Part shown: positions 1 through 5,215 of the stretch, one piece after another
How positions within the stretch are numbered: position 1 is the stretch's first letter
Layout: each line of letters begins with the position of its first letter
Origin: Bacillota bacterium
GTDB taxonomy: Bacteria; Bacillota; GCA-003054495; Carboxydocellales; JAJZTU01
Assembly: GCA_021848765.1 (NCBI GenBank)
Contig: JAJZTU010000034.1
Location: forward strand, 1-13,400
Direction of reading: 5' to 3'
Length of the DNA stretch: 13,400 nt
Made by a program: the position numbers and the translations under genes
Notes under the pieces: model-generated
The model's database searches: none
Told to the model about the DNA's origin: nothing
The model's input: only the letters and a program-made list of their open reading frames with translations

Positions 1-199
1 GAGGCTAGCACCGCGTCTTGAGGGGATAGGTCCCCCTCACGGTTACGTTAAACCGGACCTCACACCCCAGATTGCTTCTATCTGACGCATGCCGGTTTCT
101 GCCGCAACGGAATGAGGTATCCGGTGATATGGCTGTTGTCGGAATTACATTTCTACCTACAACCTCCAATATATTTGAAATGCGCGCCGAACTGGCGCG
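1..199. repeat. Left copy of a diverged inverted repeat (structured, non-coding)
   Basis: Read forward, this segment matches the reverse complement of 4048-4222. Both start with gaggctagcaccgc and share ccctcacggtta, taaaccggacctcacac, tgacgcatgccggttt and, at the inner end, aactggcgcg. The left copy has about 23 extra bases around 135-160. It contains hairpins: cgcgcc/ggcgcg (183-188 with 194-199), and cggtt/aaccg around 40-55, the second also formed in the right copy. The inner end at 198-199 is exactly where similarity to the second RHS core begins, so this is an element abutting or inserted into the rhs sequence. No coding sense is visible. It could be a MITE-like element, a remnant of an intron or another structured RNA element. 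The outer edge is cut by the window start. Confidence 0.8.
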
Positions 200-1386
200 A
201 CTTTACTTATGACGGGCAGGATGTTATCTTTGAAACAGATCGCATTGGTGCATTTAAGGCCAAGAACTTCTTTGGGTTGGACCTGGTTTCCAGGCAGACT
301 GCCGATGACATCTACTATTACCTGTTCAATGGCCACGGGGATGTAACCCACCTGCTCAATGAGAAAGGGGATATCCTGAAGGATTACCGGTACTACCCAT
401 TCGGCAAAGATGTTCCGGAACCGCTGCAGCTAACACCAGGTAAGACAACCATTAGCCTGTGGCGAAATGAAGTGGAGAACCTGGACAACCCCTTCCGCTA
501 TGCTGGGGAGTACCTGGACCAGGAGACGGGCTACTACTATTTGCGGGCGAGGTATTATGATCCGCAGATTCAGAGGTTTATTTCTGAGGATAGCTATGCG
601 AAGAGTCCGAGTTGGAATGAGCATATTTATGCTTATGCGGAATATAATCCGGTTAATCACTTAGATCCAACCGGACATGAAATCGCTTGGTTAAATCAGT
701 TCGGCAAGGATGCAAGGGAGTTTGCCCTCGGTGTAGGTTACCAGTTCGGAAATGATGGTTTATTTGGTGTCCCTCAACCCATAATTAAGGAATTTGCTGG
801 TATAAATCCTGATGAGCGCAGTAGAGCGTTTCAAGCTGGAAGGATTCTAGGTAGCACCATGGTAATGTTACAAGGTGCCGTAGAGACCGGAGCAGGCCTG
901 GGTATGTTTACCGGTGGTGGGGCCGTAACAATCGGCTCAGCGGGAAGTGCCGGGATTGTTGGGGTCCCTGCAATGGCGGAAGGTGTAGTTCTCACGGGGG
1001 TCGGAACAGGACATCTTCGGGCAGGAGCCCAAGGTTTTGAAGACTCGACTAGGGCATTCTTCTCAAAAAATAACAATACTATGGGGACGGGTAAAGCTAA
1101 GGTTCATGGAAATGTTGCCGATGATAGACCAGCTACCCTGTACAAGAAGGTTGATGGAGAAGGAAACCTGCAAAAATGGGGTGTTACAAAGCATGAGAAC
1201 CCCAGAAAGCGTTATACCAAGAGGCAAATTGGTGATGTCATAGCTATTGAGCGAGGAGCAAGGAGAGAAATGCTTAAAAAAGAGCGGCAATTAGTTGAGA
1301 AAAAACCAGGCCCTCAAAATCGCGAACGTTGGGCTGGAAAACAGGCAGGTAGGAAACCTCAACCCGTCAAAAAGAAAAAGAGGTGA
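112..1386 (+). CDS. Rhs core fragment with C-terminal GIY-YIG/URI-like nuclease toxin (polymorphic toxin tip)
   Basis: This is the C-terminal end of an Rhs/YD-repeat polymorphic toxin; a full-length Rhs protein is usually over 1,000 residues, and this one has 424. Residues 1-29 are read through the inverted repeat and look accidental. Residues 30-189 are the RHS core, with DFTYDG at 30, GEYLDQETGYYYLRARYYDP in the middle and DPTGH at 185-189, the usual junction to the toxin. Residues about 240-310 are rich in Gly, Ala and Val, as in pretoxin linkers. Residues 341-410 fit a URI/GIY-YIG nuclease fold: Y344, KWG at 355-357, R365/R367, a REML..E stretch (E391) and N403. This resembles the Tox-URI2 type of bacterial toxins. 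The predicted role is cutting DNA in a competitor or sibling cell. The ATG at 112 has only a weak ribosome site and sits in the repeat, so the gene is probably not expressed as a native start; it may be a displaced tip. The very basic tail ends in KKKKR. Confidence 0.75.
   Translation: MRYPVIWLLSELHFYLQPPIYLKCAPNWRDFTYDGQDVIFETDRIGAFKAKNFFGLDLVSRQTADDIYYYLFNGHGDVTHLLNEKGDILKDYRYYPFGKDVPEPLQLTPGKTTISLWRNEVENLDNPFRYAGEYLDQETGYYYLRARYYDPQIQRFISEDSYAKSPSWNEHIYAYAEYNPVNHLDPTGHEIAWLNQFGKDAREFALGVGYQFGNDGLFGVPQPIIKEFAGINPDERSRAFQAGRILGSTMVMLQGAVETGAGLGMFTGGGAVTIGSAGSAGIVGVPAMAEGVVLTGVGTGHLRAGAQGFEDSTRAFFSKNNNTMGTGKAKVHGNVADDRPATLYKKVDGEGNLQKWGVTKHENPRKRYTKRQIGDVIAIERGARREMLKKERQLVEKKPGPQNRERWAGKQAGRKPQPVKKKKR
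198..678 (+). repeat. Direct repeat copy 1: RHS core module
   Basis: This block is nearly the same, without visible gaps, as 2322-2802. Both start at cgactttacttatgacggg and end at the DPTGH codons. Protein identity is near complete through GHGDVTHLLNEKGDILKDYR and SPSW.EHIYAYAEYNPVN. Beyond the DPTGH codons the two cassettes are unrelated. This is the conserved recombination platform known in Rhs families, where toxin tips are exchanged by homologous recombination in the core. Confidence 0.9.
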
Positions 1387-1389
1387 CGT

Positions 1390-1818
1390 ATGAGTACAGA
1401 AGATAAAGCAGTCATAACTTTTGGCTCACAAATGGGTGATAACAAAGCCGCTGAGGCTGTTCAACTACATTTAATTAAGCTTCGAAAATTATTAAAAAAA
1501 TATTGTAAAGAACCCTATTCCGATGTAATAAACGAATTTGCACCGATTGCACGAGTTGACGGTGAAATCTGGCATTGGGATTTCGAGGGTTGTCAGAAAT
1601 TAAGGTTAAACCGCAAAGAACGATATATTACTATCGATATAGGTGTGCCCAGAAATCGCTGGGAAGGTATAAGCCCTTTAGAGATAAGAAAATATCTTAT
1701 TGAAAACCTAAGACAAGCCCTAATCCTCATGGTTAACAAGTTGAAAAAAGAGAAAATTTTTGTTGATGAGGGACGTTTGTTTCAAGATTTCGCAAAGGTT
1801 GAGCAAGAATATCTCTAG
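1390..1818 (+). CDS. Putative immunity protein for the URI-like Rhs toxin
   Basis: A 142-residue protein starts three bases after the upstream toxin stop, with a ribosome site (aagaggtga) overlapping the toxin's last codons, so the two are translationally linked. Tight linkage of a small gene right after an Rhs toxin tip is the hallmark of a cognate immunity gene; the function is inferred from position only. I recognise no family motif. The sequence looks soluble: mixed charged helices (LIKLRKLLKKY near residue 30 and a helix from about 102 to 124), a central strand-like segment ERYITIDIGVPRNRWEG at about 77-93, and no signal peptide or membrane segment. A cytoplasmic location fits neutralising a nuclease. 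Base composition is AT-richer than the RHS core, as is usual for exchanged toxin/immunity modules. Confidence 0.7.
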   Translation: MSTEDKAVITFGSQMGDNKAAEAVQLHLIKLRKLLKKYCKEPYSDVINEFAPIARVDGEIWHWDFEGCQKLRLNRKERYITIDIGVPRNRWEGISPLEIRKYLIENLRQALILMVNKLKKEKIFVDEGRLFQDFAKVEQEYL

Positions 1819-2064
1819 GCACTTTTCACACTGCAAAAATGTAACAGGCCTGACTACAAAAAATACTTGTGGTCGGTTTCAAAGCAGAAACCTTTTACTA
1901 TGCCTATTTCCAGCTAACTTTACTTTTCCAAAGTTACTACCGAACAAAAATTCTGCAGTGAAAAATCTTACACACTTCCTCAGACACCTAAAAAAGAGTC
2001 ACTGCCGTCCGAAGCGACCTGTCGCAACTGCCACGACTGACGCTACACGAAGAACAAGTGGGGA

Positions 2065-2184
2065 TTAAACAACCAAAAAGCTAAACTTCAGGCCAACGGG
2101 GACCAAAACCCGTTGGCCTTTTTCTGTACCTTTTCCAAAGTCTACTTGGGCTTCCCAGGGAATATACTTCAGCGGTAGTCGACA
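2065..2184 (-). pseudogene. Remnant resembling an IS21-family IstA transposase
   Basis: On the minus strand this stretch reads RLPLKYIPWEAQVDFGKG followed by about 20 residues ending LKFSFLVV and a stop. IS21-family IstA transposases carry a typical Y.PGEAQVDFG segment near the first catalytic Asp, followed by a G..L.LSF stretch. The likeness is short but specific; the Gly of PGE is Trp here. Nothing of the rest of IstA, nor of IstB, is visible nearby, so it would be a scrap left after deletion. It lies between the two Rhs cassettes. The strong hairpin at 2091-2118 lies inside it. A chance match cannot be excluded. Confidence 0.35.
2091..2123 (+). terminator. Rho-independent terminator after cassette 1
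   Basis: A perfect 10-bp stem, ggccaacggg (2091-2100) with cccgttggcc (2109-2118), has the 8-base loop gaccaaaa and is followed by five T. It is placed to stop transcription coming through the first toxin/immunity pair before the second Rhs fragment. Confidence 0.85.
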
Positions 2185-2321
2185 GGAATTATCCCGGAAT
2201 ACTTTCCGGTATGATGGATTTAACCACTCCGGGAGGTAACCACAGATGAAGGCAAATCGGTCCGGTACACCTACAACGGAGACGGCCTGCGCACCAGAAA
2301 AGAAGTAGATGATGAAGCAAC

Positions 2322-2802
2322 CGACTTTACTTATGACGGGGAGAATGTTATCTTTGAAACAGATGGTACCGGTGCTTTTAAGGCTAAAAACTTCTTCGGG
2401 GTGGACCTTGTTTCCCGACATACCGCCGATGATATTTACTACTACCTGTTTAACGGGCATGGGGACGTAACCCACCTGCTTAATGAGAAAGGGGATATCC
2501 TGAAAGATTACCGATACGATCCCTTTGGCAAGGATATTCAGGAACCGCTGCAGCTAACACCGGGTAAGACTACCATTAGCCTGTGGCGTAACGAAGTGGA
2601 GAAGTTGGACAACCCCTTCCGCTATGCCGGCGAGTACTTGGACCAAGAGACGGGCTACTACTATTTGCGGGCGAGGTACTATGACCCGCAAATACAGAGG
2701 TTTATTTCTGAGGATAGCTATGCGAAAAGCCCGAGTTGGGATGAACATATTTATGCGTATGCGGAATATAACCCGGTTAATCTGGTAGACCCAACTGGCC
2801 AT
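2322..2802 (+). repeat. Direct repeat copy 2: RHS core module
   Basis: This is the second copy of the RHS core module, colinear with 198-678. Scattered third-position changes and a few amino acid changes (for example H for Q after DLVSR, D for Y in the DYRYDPFGKD segment) show that the copies are diverged, not a recent exact duplication. The similarity stops at the DPTGH codons. Confidence 0.9.
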
Positions 2803-3552
2803 GATGCTGGTAATGCAGGTCGTGACTATTCCAAGAGAATAGTTAATAAACCTACCAAGACAACTGCTAAGGATGGGAAGAAGAGTAGTAGTAAAAGCAA
2901 TACTGTAGCCAAAGCACAACTAGCTGTAAGGAATCAAACGAAACCCCAGGTAAAGAGTGTAACTCAGGGGATGAGTAATTCTGGATATAGGGTTAGTACA
3001 TTAAACTGTCATACTGTATCTGCATCCAAAAAATATGGGCCTGAGTATAGTTCAATTCCTGCTCAAGTTAAAAAACTTGATAAAACCATAAAATTTATTG
3101 GACAGTCTATAAAAAGAAATCTAAATGAATTATTCGAAGGTACTATGGTAATGTATGCAACTGGAGTACCTATGGTACCAGGCGAAGGTCCAGTAGGAAT
3201 CGGGAAGACGAGTAAAGTTTTCAGTAAAGGGACGGGTAATCCTAGACTTTACAGAATGATGAGTGAAGCAGAGGTTAATGCAGTTAAAGAAACTGGTTAT
3301 TTACGAGGAGGACGAGAAGGAACTACCTGGTTTACTAACCAAGAAATTAAATCAGCAACTAATGCCCAAAATCGTTTATCCCTACCCCAAAAGCCTCAAT
3401 ATAGGATGGAATTTGAAATAACGAACAATCCAAACATTTCTGGGCCATCAAGAGTAAAACCCGATTTTGGGCAACAAGGGAAAGGGATAGAATACTGGAC
3501 AGATGACCCCGTCCAAGTAGATATCATTAATATACAGAAATTAAAACCATAG
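2401..3552 (+). CDS. Rhs core fragment with C-terminal ADP-ribosyltransferase-like toxin (TreTu-like tip)
   Basis: This is a second displaced Rhs tip. The frame is open from 2224, and the residues encoded there (RYTYNGDGLRTRKEV and following) are genuine YD-repeat sequence, but the first possible start is the GTG at 2401, with no ribosome site; the gene is therefore 5'-truncated rather than complete. From 2401, residues 1-129 are RHS core and DPTGH is at 130-134. Then comes a Lys/Ser-rich linker (about 140-190) and a toxin domain at about 280-383. That domain begins LYRMMSEAEVNAVKETG, continues LRGGREGTTWFT (301-312) and ends with a GIEYWTDDPVQVDIINI segment. This pattern resembles the TreTu family of Rhs-delivered ADP-ribosyltransferases, named for modifying elongation factor Tu. 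Family recognition is from memory of the motif, so target and activity are inferred. It is followed 11 bases later by a small gene, its likely immunity partner. Confidence 0.7.
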   Translation: MDLVSRHTADDIYYYLFNGHGDVTHLLNEKGDILKDYRYDPFGKDIQEPLQLTPGKTTISLWRNEVEKLDNPFRYAGEYLDQETGYYYLRARYYDPQIQRFISEDSYAKSPSWDEHIYAYAEYNPVNLVDPTGHDAGNAGRDYSKRIVNKPTKTTAKDGKKSSSKSNTVAKAQLAVRNQTKPQVKSVTQGMSNSGYRVSTLNCHTVSASKKYGPEYSSIPAQVKKLDKTIKFIGQSIKRNLNELFEGTMVMYATGVPMVPGEGPVGIGKTSKVFSKGTGNPRLYRMMSEAEVNAVKETGYLRGGREGTTWFTNQEIKSATNAQNRLSLPQKPQYRMEFEITNNPNISGPSRVKPDFGQQGKGIEYWTDDPVQVDIINIQKLKP

Positions 3553-3563
3553 GAGAGTAAGCT

Positions 3564-3884
3564 ATGAAATTAAGAGCGAATGAGAATGTTAAAATTGTGG
3601 TTTCTGAGCCTTGGGATTTTAATTCTCCTGAGGGAGATAACATTTTCACAGGGGTAATCATTGACCAGACCAACTCGTCTTTAGGGGAAGCCTATTTGAT
3701 GAAAGTTAGCAGTACTTTTCAAGTGAATGGTATTTCGGTAAGTAATGTTGTTGTAGTCCCAAGGGGAAACAATCCTAAAGCTGTAAATGTATATTATATT
3801 CCTGATGACCTTCTACCCAGATTCTCAGATATAAAAACAATCACGGAAAAGCTCAGATTTATCATTGTTGGAACTATAGCTTGA
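3564..3884 (+). CDS. Putative immunity protein for the ART-like Rhs toxin
   Basis: A 106-residue small protein starts 11 bases after the toxin stop, with a clear ribosome site (aggagag) before its ATG. Position directly behind an Rhs toxin tip makes it the probable immunity protein; no family motif is recognised. It looks like an all-beta or mostly beta soluble protein: VKIVVSEPW near the start, a FTGVIID strand, YLMKVSSTF, and an ISVSNVVVVPRG segment around residues 58-68. There are no Cys residues, signal peptide or membrane helix. It presumably acts in the cytoplasm by binding the toxin domain. No terminator directly follows. Confidence 0.7.
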   Translation: MKLRANENVKIVVSEPWDFNSPEGDNIFTGVIIDQTNSSLGEAYLMKVSSTFQVNGISVSNVVVVPRGNNPKAVNVYYIPDDLLPRFSDIKTITEKLRFIIVGTIA

Positions 3885-4047
3885 ATTGTGTTATTTGAGA
3901 ATCTTGCACCGCAATCCCTATCCGACTATCTAAAGAGAAAGAATCCCTAAGCAGATTAATGAGCAGACTATGTTGACGAGATCCTAAGGTCATAGTCAAA
4001 CTGATTATGACGGGAGAAGAACTAGCACCTCAAGGGAGTTATATACC
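3885..4047. other. Non-coding stretch between immunity gene 2 and right inverted repeat
   Basis: No intact gene is seen. A short open stretch at about 3891-3950 reads ENLAPQSLSDYLKRKNP before a stop. It could be the tail of a lost gene but has no start and no family likeness that I can name. No terminator-like hairpin with a T run is visible. Confidence 0.4.
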
Positions 4048-4222
4048 CGCGCCAGTTTGGTGCATAATTCAAATACATGGACATTTAATGCCATGTCACC
4101 GGATAACTCATTCGGTACGGCAAAAACCGGCATGCGTCAGGATTAGAGCAACTTGGTGTGTGAGGTCCGGTTTAATGTAACCGTGAGGGAAACCTATCTA
4201 CCCAAGATGCGGTGCTAGCCTC
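4048..4222. repeat. Right copy of the diverged inverted repeat
   Basis: This is the reverse-complement partner of 1-199. It begins with cgcgccagtt and ends with ggtgctagcctc. Shared blocks in this orientation include aaaccggcatgcgtca, gtgtgaggtccggttta and taaccgtgaggg. The cggtt/aaccg hairpin is kept although loop bases differ, which suggests selection on structure. Its outer end at 4222 directly abuts Rhs YD-repeat sequence, and its inner end is next to non-coding DNA. No transposase lies within either copy. Confidence 0.8.
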
Positions 4223-4361
4223 TATACCCTGCTATAATACCGTTGACCGGCACGGCAACAAAATTGATTTTTCCTACGACGGCCTGGACAGACTCACGAT
4301 AAAGCAGGCAGTCTTTAACGGTCAACCAGAGAAAGTCGAATTCAGTTACGATAAGCTTGAT

Positions 4362-4511
4362 GTCCGGGGAAAAGCCAAAAGCACGGTAGTATGCGGCTTG
4401 AAAGTGACAGCACAAAATATCAAGCGGCTTATCAAATATCTGCAAGGAGGTTACAAGCCAAAAGCTTCCAATATCCCGGCAAACGGGATACCTGTGCCCG
4501 TTTTTGGCTAA
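4362..4511 (+). mobile_element. 3' remnant of an IS1182-like insertion sequence
   Basis: Only the transposase C-terminal 50 residues remain (RGKAKSTVV, then NIKRLIKYL). The catalytic DDE residues are not present. It ends in a nested palindromic stretch (4456-4509) that could be an insertion-sequence end or a terminator. The left part of the element was lost at the junction with YD-repeat sequence at about 4356-4365. Confidence 0.45.
4456..4509 (+). terminator. Nested hairpins, possible terminator or IS end
   Basis: Three pairings can be drawn: an outer agccaaaa (4456-4463) with ttttggct (4502-4509); an inner tatcccg (4472-4478) with cgggata (4484-4490), loop gcaaa; and a competing aaacggg (4481-4487) with cccgttt (4497-4503) followed by two more T. 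The last resembles a terminator and excludes the inner hairpin. The stretch follows the transposase remnant. Confidence 0.4.
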
Positions 4512-4737
4512 AACTGGTAAAAAGCCCAAGGAAGCAAGCAAAATCACGTGCATTACGAACGAATAAATGTCTTAAATTTATTTGTCAACCCTGAACATTT
4601 CCTTAAAATGGTTATTGCATGAAATTATCAGGGGTTAGTTGAGTATTATTTTTGTGTTTGTGCAGTGGAATCAAACCTACGTTATGATGAAAGGACTCAT
4701 TAATTTTTAGCGTTTGTTGAACCAATGAATAAAATGA

Positions 4738-4766
4738 TTGATGAAAGAGCATAATTATGGTACAAT
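4738..4766 (+). promoter_or_regulatory. Sigma-A-type promoter for the antitoxin gene
   Basis: TTGATG (4738-4743) and TACAAT (4761-4766) are separated by 17 bases. They lie about 27 bases upstream of the antitoxin ATG, which is preceded by the ribosome site aaaggag (4777-4783). Phd/YefM antitoxins usually repress their own promoter, so autoregulation is likely but no operator palindrome is obvious. Confidence 0.7.
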
Positions 4767-4792
4767 AAGGCCACAGAAAGGAGCTGAATGTT

Positions 4793-5053
4793 ATGCCTCA
4801 GATTATTCCAATTCGAGATATGAAAAACACAAGTAAGATTTCTCAAATGTGTCATGCGTCCGATGAGCCGATTTTTGTAACAAAGAACGGTTATGGCGAT
4901 ATGGTTATCATGAGCATGAAAATGTATGAAGAAAAGATGTTTATGCTTGATGTATATAGCAAACTTCTTGTAGCCGAGGAACAATTGAAGGAAGGAAAAG
5001 TGCTTGACGGGGACGCTTCTTTAAAAAGCATAAGAGAGAAATACAATGTATAA
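4793..5053 (+). CDS. Type II antitoxin of the Phd/YefM family
   Basis: An 86-residue protein whose N-terminal half follows the Phd/YefM pattern: MPQIIPIRDMKNT, then a helix, EPIFVTKNGYGDMVIMS at about residues 24-40, and MKMYEE. This half normally forms the DNA-binding dimer, while the acidic/helical C-terminal half (LLVAEEQLKEGKVLDGD) wraps the partner toxin. Length is normal for the family. The start is supported by a strong ribosome site nine bases upstream and a consensus-like promoter. The stop overlaps the next start (ATGTATAA), the usual arrangement of an antitoxin-toxin pair. Because the partner gene is cut short, the protein is probably an orphan antitoxin that may still bind DNA or neutralise a related toxin elsewhere. 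Confidence 0.85.
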   Translation: MPQIIPIRDMKNTSKISQMCHASDEPIFVTKNGYGDMVIMSMKMYEEKMFMLDVYSKLLVAEEQLKEGKVLDGDASLKSIREKYNV

Positions 5054-5162
5054 ATTGATTGTTTCAGAACTTGCGCATCAAGATTTGGATAATATTGTTT
5101 CATACATTGCCGTACAGTTAGCCAATCCAAGGGCAGTTGGTGTCTGGTTTTACAACAGGTAA
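5046..5162 (+). pseudogene. Truncated RelE/ParE-family toxin
   Basis: The reading frame starts at the ATG overlapping the antitoxin stop and runs 38 codons: MYKLIVSELAHQDLDNIVSY, then IAVQLANPRAVG, then a short unrelated end, VWFYNR. RelE/ParE toxins begin in just this way (SE.A..DL..I..YIA..L.NP.AA) and run to about 90-100 residues. The frame leaves the family pattern at about residue 32, so the C-terminal two-thirds, including the residues needed for toxicity, are gone. The break lies just before the addB promoter, suggesting a deletion that brought the addBA operon next to this locus. Confidence 0.75.
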
Positions 5163-5176
5163 CGATATGATATAAT
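5149..5176 (+). promoter_or_regulatory. Probable promoter of the addB-addA operon
   Basis: TTTACA (5149-5154) and a perfect TATAAT (5171-5176) are separated by 16 bases, about 40 bases before the addB ATG. The -35 box lies inside the last codons of the truncated toxin, so the promoter may have been put together, or moved, by the deletion that cut that gene. Confidence 0.6.
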
Positions 5177-5215
5177 TAGAACTGGTTGGCACAACAATCA
5201 TAACGGAGGAAAACT

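Larger units (their letters stand above)
1819..2222. other. Intercassette region: no intact gene; terminator and IS remnant
   Basis: This gap of about 400 bases separates the first immunity gene from the second Rhs frame. The first 240 bases show no convincing coding sense; a plus-strand open frame across them gives a low-complexity basic peptide with no ribosome site. The right part holds a strong terminator (2091-2123), a minus-strand IS21-like scrap (2065-2184) and a small perfect hairpin, ccggaa-tact-ttccgg (2194-2209). The in-frame stop at 2221-2223 marks where the second Rhs frame opens. Confidence 0.6.
4212..4511 (+). pseudogene. Chimeric remnant: Rhs YD-repeat fragment joined to a transposase C-terminus
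   Basis: The open frame of 99 codons starts with a GTG inside the inverted repeat and has no plausible ribosome site. Codons for about residues 7-49 give Rhs/YD repeats (DRHGNKIDFSYDGLDRL, then KVEFSYDKLD). From about 4362 the character changes abruptly to RGKAKSTVVCGLKVTAQ followed by NIKRLIKYL. That matches the C-terminal end of IS1182-like DDE transposases (the RG.AKV.....LTA..QN.KRL type of ending). So this is a junction of two broken genes rather than a functional protein. It shows that YD-repeat sequence continued to the right of the inverted repeat before an insertion sequence entered and was itself mostly deleted. Confidence 0.6.

Noticed and set aside
1760..2068. Plus-strand open frame of 102 codons across the gap after immunity gene 1
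   Set aside because: It overlaps the immunity gene in another frame, has no ribosome site, and gives a basic low-information peptide with no family character.
4048..4222. Inverted-repeat unit as a group II intron 3' end (blocks such as gaggtccggttta and gagggaaacctatctaccc resemble intron tails)
   Set aside because: No convincing domain V fold with its catalytic triad could be drawn, no reverse transcriptase is present, and the likeness is from memory only. It is kept only as an alternative in the finding.
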